Origin: Chitinophaga pendula
GTDB taxonomy: Bacteria; Bacteroidota; Bacteroidia; Chitinophagales; Chitinophagaceae
NCBI RefSeq assembly: GCF_020386615.1
Contig: NZ_CP077769.1
Location: 7,179,501-7,243,500, forward strand
DNA: 64,000 nucleotides
Direction of reading: 5' to 3'
Positions 9,234 to 17,915 of this stretch are shown here, in pieces. The notes under the pieces are model-generated. The model saw only the letters and a list, made by a program, of their open reading frames with translations, did no database searches and had not been told where the DNA came from. The first letter of the stretch is position 1, and each line of letters begins with the position of its first letter. A program made the position numbers and the translations under genes.

Positions 9234-11003
9234 TTACTTAAATCGCCTTCTCATTTTTACCTCCAGGATCGACAATGGCACACCCCCGTCTTTTAACAGT
9301 TCGTCATGAAATGCTTTTAATCGTTCTATACCAGCTGCGGCCGGTGCATATTCTGCCCGCAGTGCTTTGATCTTCAACTCCCCGGTCTTGTACGACAAAG
9401 CCTGCCCCGGAATGGCCATATAACGCTCGATCTCTGCGATCGCTTCTTCCTCCGACAATGGCTCATTGTCCATCATATACCGTAAAGCCTGCTCCCGGGT
9501 CCAGCCCTTATTATGTATCCCCACATCCACTACCAACCGGATCGCCCGGTGTATCTCGTCCGTCAGCCGGCCGAAATACATATACGGGTTCGTATATAAT
9601 CCCAGTTCCTTGCCCAGGCTCTCACAATAAAGGGCATATCCTTCGCCGAAAGCACCTATCCAGCAATACCGACGGAATTTCGGTAAGCTGTCGTTCTCTT
9701 GTTGCAGCGAATACTGGAAATGATGCCCTGGAATCGCTTCATGCAGGAATAAGGTTTCCATACCCGTATAGCTATACTTCCTGGCATCCAGGATCGGAAC
9801 ATAAAACACCCCGGGACGGCTGCCGTCCGCACTCCCTTGTACATACTCTGCGCTGGCAGAGGCCGCCCGGAATGTCTCCGTCTGACGTACCTCAAAACCA
9901 GCCTTAGGCAACTTGCCGTACAACTGCCGGATCTTCGGCATGATCTTATGCGATATGGCCAGGAAAGAATCCAATACCGCCTTAGGCGTCTGGAATATCC
10001 GGAATTGCCCGTTCTCCCGGATGAAAGTGAAAAACTCCGGCAGACTGCCCTTAAAACGAGTACTTTCTTTTACTTGCTCCATTTCCTGACGGATGCGCGC
10101 TACTTCTTGCTCTCCGGTAGTAAAGATCTGCTCGGGTGCCTGGTCAGTAGTGGTCCATTGACGGATTAGATAGGCGTAATAAGCCTTCCCATTTGGCAAC
10201 GACCCGATGCCGCTGGTGCTCCTAGCCTTCGGCAAATACTCCTCCTGGAAGAACGTATGGAGCTTGCGGTAGGAGGGAAGTACATAGTTGGTGATCACCG
10301 CTTCATAAGAGGTACGCAAGGCGCTGGCGCTAGCACTGTCCAACCCGGGAGGCAATTGACGCAGGGGCTGGTAAAATACATTGGAAGTATCCCGCGCCGC
10401 GAGCGAGGCCATCTGGGGAAGCACCTTCACGACCAGGGCCTTGGGTAGCACATATCCTATGCTTATACCACGGCGCATATTGACAATAGCAGTATCTGCC
10501 CACTCCGCAAATGTTTTCATACGTTGCATGAAACGTTCATAATCATCCTTGGTCTTGAAAGGTTGAGCGCCCGTACCAGCACCTAACTGAGGCAGCGTAA
10601 GGGTAAGCCCCCAAAATTGCTGTATGGGCATCAGATGATCCGGGTACTGTAACCCTTCCTTGCCAATACGCACCTCCCGTAATAACATGTCGTAACTGAT
10701 CCGGTCATTGGAAGATAATGCCACTGTATCGATCCCCTTCAAGGCCGTCGCATACCGGGTGTAAAAACTATCCAGCCGTTGCCGGAAATGCTCGCTGATA
10801 TCGATCTGTAATAAGTCATCATACTGATGCTCCCCATTTGTGGTAGCGTCCAGCGGGAAAAGCGCCATCTTTTCATCATAGTAACGGCCGAGTAGGTGTT
10901 GCAGAGAGTCGGCGCCCGCTCCCGTTGCCTGACCATGCTGGTCACAGGCCGATAGGGTTGCCAAACAGGATACTACTGCAATGAGTCGCTTAAAAAGGGT
11001 CAT
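9234..11003 (-). CDS. DUF885 family lipoprotein, putative metallohydrolase
   Basis: I place the start at the ATG at 11003-11001, giving 589 residues. It opens with a lipoprotein signal, MTLFKRLIAVVSCLATLSAC, with the lipobox LSAC. An upstream in-frame TTG/ATG would add 26 residues without improving the signal. The protein is a DUF885 member with the characteristic HEAIPGHHFQ near residue 440, similar to zinc-peptidase HExxH-like sites. The family probably hydrolyses peptides or related amides at the cell surface or periplasm, but substrates are unknown. It is separated from the upstream DUF1080 gene by a leftward terminator, so it has its own promoter. Confidence 0.82.
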   Translation of the reverse strand: MTLFKRLIAVVSCLATLSACDQHGQATGAGADSLQHLLGRYYDEKMALFPLDATTNGEHQYDDLLQIDISEHFRQRLDSFYTRYATALKGIDTVALSSNDRISYDMLLREVRIGKEGLQYPDHLMPIQQFWGLTLTLPQLGAGTGAQPFKTKDDYERFMQRMKTFAEWADTAIVNMRRGISIGYVLPKALVVKVLPQMASLAARDTSNVFYQPLRQLPPGLDSASASALRTSYEAVITNYVLPSYRKLHTFFQEEYLPKARSTSGIGSLPNGKAYYAYLIRQWTTTDQAPEQIFTTGEQEVARIRQEMEQVKESTRFKGSLPEFFTFIRENGQFRIFQTPKAVLDSFLAISHKIMPKIRQLYGKLPKAGFEVRQTETFRAASASAEYVQGSADGSRPGVFYVPILDARKYSYTGMETLFLHEAIPGHHFQYSLQQENDSLPKFRRYCWIGAFGEGYALYCESLGKELGLYTNPYMYFGRLTDEIHRAIRLVVDVGIHNKGWTREQALRYMMDNEPLSEEEAIAEIERYMAIPGQALSYKTGELKIKALRAEYAPAAAGIERLKAFHDELLKDGGVPLSILEVKMRRRFK

Positions 11004-11020
11004 GTCGCAGAATTTTGGGT

Positions 11021-11060
11021 AAAAAAAAGCAAAAAAAAACACTCCGAAGAATCGGAATGT
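11021..11060 (-). terminator. Terminator downstream of DUF1080 gene, with very long T tract
   Basis: On the minus strand a 9-bp stem with one mismatch (bases 11060-11052 with 11047-11039, loop TTCT) is followed by T9, GC, then T8. It lies 150 bases after the DUF1080 stop and only about 20 bases before the DUF885 start. The T tract therefore sits in the leader of the DUF885 gene. Confidence 0.7.
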
Positions 11061-11210
11061 TTTATATAGAACAGTGAACAATGAAAAATCTTTATATCAA
11101 CAGTCGAAATAGTAACTGTTCAAACCACTTCAACTGCTATTTTTTAGTCATTTGGCCTTCTCAGCAAAAGATTCAGGGCCTGAATCCGAAATTTTCGGCA
11201 ATATACTTTA

Positions 11211-12587
11211 TTATTTCAGCTCTTTTATCTTAATGCTTCGGAAAGATACTTCATTACCGTGATCCTGCAACAGAATATGACCTTCCGGCCACAAACCAAA
11301 GTTTTCCCAGTTTTTGTACTTGCTGATAGCTACCAGGTCCTTAAAGGCCTGGGAACCACGTTCATATTCCAGTACTTTATAGCCATTCAACCAGTGTTCT
11401 ACATGATTGTTAGGATAAACGATCACCCGTCCTTTATTCCACTCTCCAATAGGTTTGATGGCGGCCTTTACCTGCTTGCGGGTCATCAGGTCGTACAGGG
11501 AAGCTAATGTCCTGTTACCATCCCGTCCCAGCTTGGCATCCGGGTGTTTTTCATCATCCAGTACCTGGTATTCCAGCCCGATCGCTGATTTACCTTTTGT
11601 ATCGTAAGACTCTTTTACAAAGTACTTGACGCCGCTATTAGCTCCTTCCGTCAGTTTGAAATCGAATTCAAGATCAAAGGCACCGTATTCTTTTTCTGTG
11701 ACAATGTCCCCGCCGGAACCCATTTCATCTCCGTTGGATTGATGAATGGATAATGTCCCGTCTGTTACTGTCCACCCTTTATCAGGAAACTGTGTCTGAT
11801 TGACCCTTCTCCAACCTTTGGCCGTTTTACCGTCCCACAAGAGCTGGTATCCGTTTTTACGCTCCTGACCCGAGAGATCATTAGGAACGTAATTCGCTAC
11901 AAAGATATTATCATAAGGCGAATATTCAGCGGCCGAAGGATTTTCTATTATCCGGATATTTTTCCAGTGTATCTTTTTGCCGGCATCCGCCTCTTTGTTG
12001 CCAATACCGTGTACCTGCAGGGCTATGAACCCTTTCAAGGTCATATCGTCGATCAGATGGGCCGCCGGTACACCGTTCACCCAGGTCCTGATCTCCGCAC
12101 CCCGGCATTCGATCCGGTATTTGTTCCAGTCCTTCGCCTTAAAGGCCGTCTTCGCCGCTGCATTCAACTCCAGCGGATATAACCAGCCACGACGGGACTC
12201 ATCATAAATACCACCACTCCAGGCTCGCTCACTGGGATCGACTTCCATCTGATACCCGTGCACCCGGCCTTCTTTATAAGAAGGCTTACTCTCGCTGCGG
12301 AACTGTATACCGTAATTCATATCGGCATCCAGCTTCAACTCCAGCTCCAAAATAAAGTCTCCGTAGTCTTTTTCAGTGGCCAGGAAGGAATTAGGACTCT
12401 TCAATACAGAGGTACCCACAATCTCCCCATTCTCGGCGGCATACAACGCAGTACCATTCACCTGTTTCCAACCTTTCAGGTCCTTGCCGTTGAAAAGCGA
12501 TTGCCATTTACCCTTTTTACCGGATTGTGCATAAATACTGCCACATAGCAATAAAGCACTTCCAAATAGTAACAGTGTCTTTTTCAT
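11211..12587 (-). CDS. Secreted protein with two DUF1080 (3-keto-disaccharide hydrolase) domains
   Basis: A 458-residue exported protein with a signal peptide ([21 protein letters not shown]). It carries two copies of the DUF1080 domain, about residues 28-215 ([28 protein letters not shown]) and 245-457 ([16 protein letters not shown], ending [15 protein letters not shown]). This jelly-roll family includes 3-keto-disaccharide hydrolases that cleave 3-keto-glycosides made by glycoside oxidation. It is divergent from a SusC/SusD operon, and operator-like palindromes lie between them. A shared substrate is likely but unproven. Confidence 0.85.
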   Translation of the reverse strand: MKKTLLLFGSALLLCGSIYAQSGKKGKWQSLFNGKDLKGWKQVNGTALYAAENGEIVGTSVLKSPNSFLATEKDYGDFILELELKLDADMNYGIQFRSESKPSYKEGRVHGYQMEVDPSERAWSGGIYDESRRGWLYPLELNAAAKTAFKAKDWNKYRIECRGAEIRTWVNGVPAAHLIDDMTLKGFIALQVHGIGNKEADAGKKIHWKNIRIIENPSAAEYSPYDNIFVANYVPNDLSGQERKNGYQLLWDGKTAKGWRRVNQTQFPDKGWTVTDGTLSIHQSNGDEMGSGGDIVTEKEYGAFDLEFDFKLTEGANSGVKYFVKESYDTKGKSAIGLEYQVLDDEKHPDAKLGRDGNRTLASLYDLMTRKQVKAAIKPIGEWNKGRVIVYPNNHVEHWLNGYKVLEYERGSQAFKDLVAISKYKNWENFGLWPEGHILLQDHGNEVSFRSIKIKELK

Positions 12588-12635
12588 AACTTTTACTGGA
12601 ATAAGACAGGCAAATTATAAAATGAAAACAAATTT

Positions 12636-12649
12636 TACAACCGATTGCA
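12636..12649. promoter_or_regulatory. LacI-type operator candidate, DUF1080 side
   Basis: TACAACCGATTGCA matches the pattern TGCAAnCGATTGCA at all but the second base. It lies 49 bases upstream of the DUF1080 start codon. The pattern, with central CG and inverted GCAA/TTGC arms, is typical of LacI-family operators. Confidence 0.55.
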
Positions 12650-12748
12650 AATAATTTAACTTATTCACCACAACCAACCGCAATTCCCACACCTTATGCC
12701 CTTCTTCCCATCCCATATCGCTCCTGATACCTTTTCAATGAAAATAAT

Positions 12749-12762
12749 TGCAAACGATTGCA
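12749..12762. promoter_or_regulatory. LacI-type operator candidate, middle
   Basis: TGCAAACGATTGCA is an almost perfect palindrome with TGCAA/TTGCA arms. It is the best copy of the shared motif and lies between the divergent DUF1080 and susC genes. Confidence 0.65.
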
Positions 12763-12818
12763 TTTATCGAATATTTCATTACTTTTAGTCAAAAATAAAT
12801 CATCCAATGTCATTTTAG

Positions 12819-12830
12819 GCAAACGATTGC
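12819..12830. promoter_or_regulatory. LacI-type operator candidate, susC side
   Basis: GCAAACGATTGC repeats the core of the site at 12749-12762, 70 bases downstream, which is close to seven helical turns. It is followed directly by TATTTTG, a poor match to the -7 box. Confidence 0.6.
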
Positions 12831-13033
12831 TATTTTGATGCAGGCAACCAACATCACAGTCGAACTTACATAAACTGAAACCACGATCTGATCGCGTTAT
12901 CTCTTCCGGCCATGCCGGTACAAACTGACAGGAATTAAATAGGACAAGACTTTTATCAATCCAAACCAAATAAACAGGCCAACTTATTGTGCGAATAGGG
13001 CCGGTACTGGCCGCTCATTGAAAATTAAACGTT

Positions 13034-16000
13034 ATGAAGAGACTGTTATCATCGAAGGTCAGATGGATACTCCTATATCTGCTGACTCAACTTACAGTAG
13101 CAAATGCCCAGTCTATTGTTGTTAAAGGGAAGGTGACGGCTGCTAAAGAAGGGATCCCGCTCACCGGCGTTACCGTCGCCGTAAAAGGTGGAAAAACTGG
13201 TACCCAAACCGACGGACAGGGGCAGTTCCAGTTGAACGTCACTGACCGTAATGCCGTACTCCTATTCACTTACATCGGCTTCATCGCCAAAGAAGAAGCC
13301 CTGAATGGCCGCGCCAGCGTCATCATCACTTTAGAAGAAGATAACCGCAAACTCGACGAAGTAGTAGTAGTCGGATATGGCCAGCAAAAAAGAAAAGATG
13401 TCACCGGGGCCGTTTCCTCTATCAATTCCGCAGACTTGCTCAAAACACCCGCTCCCCGCGCTGACCAGCTGCTGCAAGGCAAAATGCCGGGCGTACAGGT
13501 CATGAACAATACCGGCCGCCCGGGTGGTCCTCCCAGGATCAATATTCGTGGTAGCAACTCCGTAAATGGCAGTAACGACCCGCTGATCGTAATCGATGGG
13601 GTGATCGGTGGCGACTTCAACGATGTGAATCCGGGAGATATCGCTTCCGTAGACGTACTGAAAGATGCTTCTGCTACCGCTATCTACGGCTCCCGTGGCG
13701 CTAACGGCGTGATCATGATCACCACCAAAAGAGGTAAGGCGGGCAAAACACGGGTGAGCTACAACAACTATTTCACGGTGCAGCAGGTCGCCAAAAAACT
13801 CGACTTGCTTAATGGCGCCGAATTTTACCAGATGAGACAAAACCTGCTGGCATTCTATAAATCCAAGAACATGCCCGCTGCCGTAGCCCTAGAAAAGGAA
13901 CTGTCCCAAGTAGATCGCTCTATCAATACTGACTGGCAGGATGAAGTATTCCGCCAGGGCTTTCAGATGAACCATGAGCTCTCCATCGCCGGCGGCTCCG
14001 AAAAGACGAGGTTCATGTTCTCCGCCGGTTACATGAAACAAAAAGGTGTCATCGACGGCTCCGACTTCCAGAGAGCTTCGGCCCGCTTCAACCTGGATCA
14101 TGAACTGAGCAACAAGATCCGTATAGGCATCAACCTCGCACTGGCCAAAACAGGAGAGAACAGGGTCGCCGAAAATCAGGCCGGTGGCTCTGAAGGTGGC
14201 GACGTTATCCAGAATGCCAACAAGTTTGACCCCACCCTGCCGGTATATGCTGCCGATGGCGATTATATCCGCCCGCGCAATTCCGGTAGCCAGCTCGAAA
14301 ATCCCCGGGCCATGCTTAACGAGCGTACCCGCAAGTACTTCGGTACCCGCCTCACGGCCAACGTATTCGGCGACTATGCCGTTACTTCCTGGCTGAACTT
14401 CCGCAGCAGCTTCACCTACGACTATGCAGATGATCTCAATAAATTCTTTACCTCCGGTAAATTGCTGGCAGAGAAAAACAGCGGCTACGCAGAAGCACAA
14501 ACCAATAAATACAATCACTGGATCATAGAAAATACACTCACCTTCAACAAACAGTTCGGCGATCATCGCCTGACCGCTTTGGGGGGCTTTACCGCTGAAG
14601 AGGAAACCGTATACGACTTCTCCGCTTCCGGCCGTGGCTTGTCTACCGAAGCATTGGAATACAATGGCCTCAACCTGGCCGCTACGCCGGCTATCAACTC
14701 CGGCAGCGGCAGGAACACCCTGGCCTCCTTCCTGGGAAGAATCAACTATAGCTTCAAAGATCGCTACCTCCTCACCCTGTCCGGCAGGTCCGATGGGGCA
14801 TCCAAATTCGCGAAGAACAACAAATGGGCATTCTTCCCCTCCGCAGCATTGGCCTGGCGGATGAGTGAAGAAGACTTTATCAGGAGCATACCTACCATCA
14901 ACAACCTGAAACTCCGCGTCAGCTACGGTCAGTCCGGTAGCCAGGCGATCAGCAGATACCAGTCCCTGGCGCGTATCACCACCGGCGCCCGCATGTATAG
15001 CTACGGCAATACCGAAGTAGTAGGTGCACAAAACGGTAGCGTCGCTAATCCTAACCTCACCTGGGAAACAACTGCACAGCTGAATGCAGGTATAGACTTC
15101 AGCATCCTCTCCGACAGGATCAGCGGTGCAATCGACTATTATCATAAGAAAACCACCAACCTGCTCTACAGCAAGCCCGTACCTACCTACACCGGCTATA
15201 CGTCTGTACTGAGCAATAGCGGTACCGTGATCAACAAAGGCTGGGAATTCGAACTCAATACCCGTAACCTCACAGGCGCCTTCACCTGGAATACCAACAT
15301 CAACTTCAGCGCCAACAAAAACAGAGTACTGGCCCTGGGCGACCTGAAAGAGATCTATCAGAATGGTTCCGGCAACGCCCTGGGCGATGGTTTCAAAAGA
15401 ACGGGCGTATTGCGCATCGGGCATTCTATCGGTGAATTCTATGGCTATGTGTTCGATGGTATCTATCAGCATGACAAAGAAGTACAGGCCCTGCCTTTCC
15501 CCGGCGCTAAACCTGGTTCCATTAAATACAAAGATGTGAACGGCGATGGCCAGATCACCCCGGACGACCGCACCGTGATCGGCCTGGGTGTACCTAAGTT
15601 CACCTATGGCTTTACCAACGATTTTGCTTACCGCAACTTCGATCTGAGCGTGTTCTTTCAGGGTTCCTATGGCAATGACATCCTTAACATGAACCGTATC
15701 AAACTGGAACGTGCAGGCTATGAAGAAAATTCCCTCCGTACCGTACTCAACTACTGGCATGGAGAAGGTACCAGCAACACCATCCAGGCGCTGGACGAAC
15801 CTACCGGTGAAATGAGCAGCCGCTTCATCGAAGATGGCTCCTATCTCCGCCTCAAAAATATCATGCTGGGGTATTCGCTGCCTGCCTCCCTGCTCAAACG
15901 CTGGGGCATCCAGCATCTTCGCATCTATGTGAGTGGCCAGAACCTCCTGACCTTTACCAAATACACAGGCTACGATCCGGAAGTGAACTCCCGCAGTGGC

Positions 16001-16084
16001 GATGGCGCCCTCTTCTGGGGATATGATCTCGGTAGCTACCCGGGGATCAAATCCTACACTGCCGGATTAAATGTGACTTTCTAA
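13034..16084 (+). CDS. SusC/RagA-type TonB-dependent outer-membrane transporter
   Basis: A 1016-residue SusC-like transporter. In order it has a signal peptide (1-26, ending VANAQS), a CarboxypepD_reg-like domain (about 30-115, GKVTAAKEGIPLTGVTVAVK), the SusC signature region LDEVVVVGYGQQKRKDVTGA (about 113-133), a plug (LLQGKMPGVQV, GSRGANGVIMITTKRG) and a 22-strand barrel to the end. With the SusD-like gene 20 bases downstream it would form one outer-membrane nutrient-uptake complex driven by TonB/ExbBD. The substrate is not evident because no glycoside hydrolase or peptidase follows. The only nearby enzyme is the divergent DUF1080 protein. Confidence 0.95.
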   Translation: MKRLLSSKVRWILLYLLTQLTVANAQSIVVKGKVTAAKEGIPLTGVTVAVKGGKTGTQTDGQGQFQLNVTDRNAVLLFTYIGFIAKEEALNGRASVIITLEEDNRKLDEVVVVGYGQQKRKDVTGAVSSINSADLLKTPAPRADQLLQGKMPGVQVMNNTGRPGGPPRINIRGSNSVNGSNDPLIVIDGVIGGDFNDVNPGDIASVDVLKDASATAIYGSRGANGVIMITTKRGKAGKTRVSYNNYFTVQQVAKKLDLLNGAEFYQMRQNLLAFYKSKNMPAAVALEKELSQVDRSINTDWQDEVFRQGFQMNHELSIAGGSEKTRFMFSAGYMKQKGVIDGSDFQRASARFNLDHELSNKIRIGINLALAKTGENRVAENQAGGSEGGDVIQNANKFDPTLPVYAADGDYIRPRNSGSQLENPRAMLNERTRKYFGTRLTANVFGDYAVTSWLNFRSSFTYDYADDLNKFFTSGKLLAEKNSGYAEAQTNKYNHWIIENTLTFNKQFGDHRLTALGGFTAEEETVYDFSASGRGLSTEALEYNGLNLAATPAINSGSGRNTLASFLGRINYSFKDRYLLTLSGRSDGASKFAKNNKWAFFPSAALAWRMSEEDFIRSIPTINNLKLRVSYGQSGSQAISRYQSLARITTGARMYSYGNTEVVGAQNGSVANPNLTWETTAQLNAGIDFSILSDRISGAIDYYHKKTTNLLYSKPVPTYTGYTSVLSNSGTVINKGWEFELNTRNLTGAFTWNTNINFSANKNRVLALGDLKEIYQNGSGNALGDGFKRTGVLRIGHSIGEFYGYVFDGIYQHDKEVQALPFPGAKPGSIKYKDVNGDGQITPDDRTVIGLGVPKFTYGFTNDFAYRNFDLSVFFQGSYGNDILNMNRIKLERAGYEENSLRTVLNYWHGEGTSNTIQALDEPTGEMSSRFIEDGSYLRLKNIMLGYSLPASLLKRWGIQHLRIYVSGQNLLTFTKYTGYDPEVNSRSGDGALFWGYDLGSYPGIKSYTAGLNVTF

Positions 16085-16103
16085 GCCTAAAAACATTGCA
16101 ATC

Positions 16104-17564
16104 ATGAAAAAGATCATCGTTTATATATCGCTGTTAGTAAGCACTGTTACCGCTTCCTGTAATAAGTTCCTCGAAGAAAAACCGGAAGATTTTGACTTCC
16201 TCTCACCGGAAAACTTCCCGCAGACAGATAAAGATGCGGAGCTGATGCTGGCCGGTACCCTCAACAGAGTAAGAGCACAGGGTTATTACGACCGTGGTTT
16301 TTATTTCGTATCCGAAATAGGAGGAGAGCTGGTGAATTCCGTCCTCCCCGTTCAGTCCCGTCTTGACTTCGACTACTATACCTGGAATGCCGGTAATGAA
16401 AATACCGTTTCCTTTTGGCAGCAAGCCTATAGCGCCATCGACGGCGCCAACACTATGATCAAAAAGATCCCGGTAGCACCCAAAATGACGGATGAGAAAA
16501 AGGCCCAGTATGTAGGTACAGCCCGCTTCATTCGCGCGATGGCCTACTTCGACCTCGTGCGTGCTTTTGGAGACCTGCCCCTGCTCACAGAACCAGTGAC
16601 CGAACCCGAAAAGGCTTTGTCCCTGAAACGCTCTCCCATTAGAGAGGTATACGATGTCATCGTGGCTGACCTCCAGTATGCGGGTGATAAATTACCCGAA
16701 AACTGGTCCGGTGGCGCCGGCAGGCCGGTGAAAATGGCCGCCAGGGCACTCCTGTCCAGGGTATACCTCACCATGGCCGGCGAACCCCTGAAAGATGCCT
16801 CCAAATGGATAAAAGCTGTGGAAGAAGCCAGGGCCGTAGTAACCAATGGTAAATTCCGCCTGCTTCCTGACTTTGGTAACCTCTGGAAAATAGCCAATAA
16901 CAATAATACAGAAGTACTCTTCGCTATACAGTTCTACACCGCCAGCAGTGGCGGTACCATGATGGCCGTTCAATCCCGCCCGCTTAATGCCGGCAACGAG
17001 GCCGGATGGGGCTTCTGGACTACCACCGAAGCTTTTATGAACGAATTTCCCGACAACGACAAACGGAAGGCCGCCACCTTCCTGACTTCCCTAGGGGGCC
17101 TCCACTACAAACAATTTACTGCCCCACAACCTTGCCTGGCCAAATGGAGCGATGCCGGCCGCGCTGTATTCCTCGATAAGAACCGCCGTACCGACCTAGC
17201 CGTGCCCGTGATCCGCTATGCAGAAGTACTGCTCAACCTCGCCGAAGCCGAAAATGAAGCCAACGGTCCCACCGATGCCGCTTATACAGCAATTGGAGAA
17301 GTAAGGGCACGCGCCGGACTTACCGAGTTAGCAAAGGGAATGTCCCAGGAAGAATTCCGCCAGGCCGTACGCTTCGAACGTAAACATGAACTGGCATTTG
17401 AATATAACCGCCGCTTTGACCTGGTACGCTGGGGACAACTTGACCCGGTAATGGGTAACGACCCCCTGTCAAAGGCGGCCTATAAATCATTTAAGAAACT
17501 GTACCCGATCCCTGAAAATGAGATCTCCATCAATCCTAATATCAAACAGAACGATGGCTATTAA
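16104..17564 (+). CDS. SusD/RagB-like surface lipoprotein
   Basis: A 486-residue SusD-family lipoprotein with signal peptide and lipobox TASC (MKKIIVYISLLVSTVTASC). It contains the helical TPR-like scaffold (ARFIRAMAYFDLVRAFGDLPL, RALLSRVYLTMAG) and the C-terminal RFDLVRWGQ motif, ending in NPNIKQNDGY, a common SusD tail. It caps the adjacent SusC barrel and captures the substrate. The gene is the last of its operon, since a strong terminator follows at 17637-17668. Confidence 0.95.
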   Translation: MKKIIVYISLLVSTVTASCNKFLEEKPEDFDFLSPENFPQTDKDAELMLAGTLNRVRAQGYYDRGFYFVSEIGGELVNSVLPVQSRLDFDYYTWNAGNENTVSFWQQAYSAIDGANTMIKKIPVAPKMTDEKKAQYVGTARFIRAMAYFDLVRAFGDLPLLTEPVTEPEKALSLKRSPIREVYDVIVADLQYAGDKLPENWSGGAGRPVKMAARALLSRVYLTMAGEPLKDASKWIKAVEEARAVVTNGKFRLLPDFGNLWKIANNNNTEVLFAIQFYTASSGGTMMAVQSRPLNAGNEAGWGFWTTTEAFMNEFPDNDKRKAATFLTSLGGLHYKQFTAPQPCLAKWSDAGRAVFLDKNRRTDLAVPVIRYAEVLLNLAEAENEANGPTDAAYTAIGEVRARAGLTELAKGMSQEEFRQAVRFERKHELAFEYNRRFDLVRWGQLDPVMGNDPLSKAAYKSFKKLYPIPENEISINPNIKQNDGY

Positions 17565-17636
17565 CAGGATCGGTTGGCAAACCTGACTTCAGGAAGGTGC
17601 TGCTATTCCTACTGAAGTAGACGGAAACGTCAACAA

Positions 17637-17668
17637 AGAGAGCGCCAAAAGGGCGCTCTCTGCTTTTT
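17637..17668 (+). terminator. Rho-independent terminator after SusCD operon 1
   Basis: A 10-bp perfect GC-rich stem (AGAGAGCGCC at 17637-17646, GGCGCTCTCT at 17652-17661) is followed by GCTTTTT. Confidence 0.9.
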
Positions 17669-17675
17669 CCCCCAA

Positions 17676-17744
17676 TTCCTATACCTCTAGTCCACCTTTC
17701 GCATAGTTCAGGTATAGCTTTCCTATACCTTTGGTCCACCTTTC
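17676..17744 (+). repeat. 25-base direct repeat, two copies
   Basis: Bases 17676-17700 and 17720-17744 agree at 23 of 25 positions (TTCCTATACC start, GTCCACCTTTC end), with a 44-base period. Between them GGTATAG (17711-17717) pairs with CTATACC of the second copy (17723-17729). They lie 115-190 bases ahead of the second susC promoter and may bind a regulator. Confidence 0.7.
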
Positions 17745-17839
17745 CCGCACCTACCGGCCCAAAAAAAACATTTCCAACCCCTAACCCGCGCTGTTACCAC
17801 TTTTCACCCCCGCTGGCATGCAACTAAACTTCCGTTTGC

Positions 17840-17870
17840 TTGCAACCGATTGCAGTTTTGCTTATATTGG
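17840..17870 (+). promoter_or_regulatory. Promoter of SusCD operon 2 with overlapping LacI-type operator
   Basis: TTG at 17840-17842 is 20 bases from TATATTGG at 17863-17870, which is one base off TAnnTTTG. The palindrome TGCAACCGATTGCA (17841-17854) covers the -33 element. The same motif occurs three times before operon 1. Binding there would block polymerase, so repression is the simplest reading. Confidence 0.55.
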
Positions 17871-17915
17871 TCCCTCAGGTGAACATCAACATTTATTAAC
17901 CAAAATTCCTCCGTT

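Larger units (their letters stand above)
12588..13033. other. Divergent control region between DUF1080 and susC genes
   Basis: These 446 bases hold no gene. They contain three palindromic operator-like sites (listed separately), one near the DUF1080 start and two in the middle. AT-rich stretches at 12600-12660 and 12770-12835 probably carry the two promoters, but no box matches TAnnTTTG exactly. Confidence 0.6.
17565..17915. other. Region between the two SusCD operons
   Basis: These 351 bases hold the terminator of operon 1, a 25-base direct repeat in two copies, a small hairpin (17710-17730), and a LacI-type operator overlapping the likely promoter of operon 2. There is no open frame of interest. 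Confidence 0.7.

Noticed and set aside
11072..11085. 14-base match CAGTGAACAATGAA shared with 31670-31683
   Set aside because: A match of this length is expected by chance several times in 64 kb, and the flanks do not match.
13889..15916. 675-codon frame antisense to the first susC gene
   Set aside because: The overlapping plus-strand SusC has clear domains and codon pattern; the antisense frame has no recognisable motif or translation signals.
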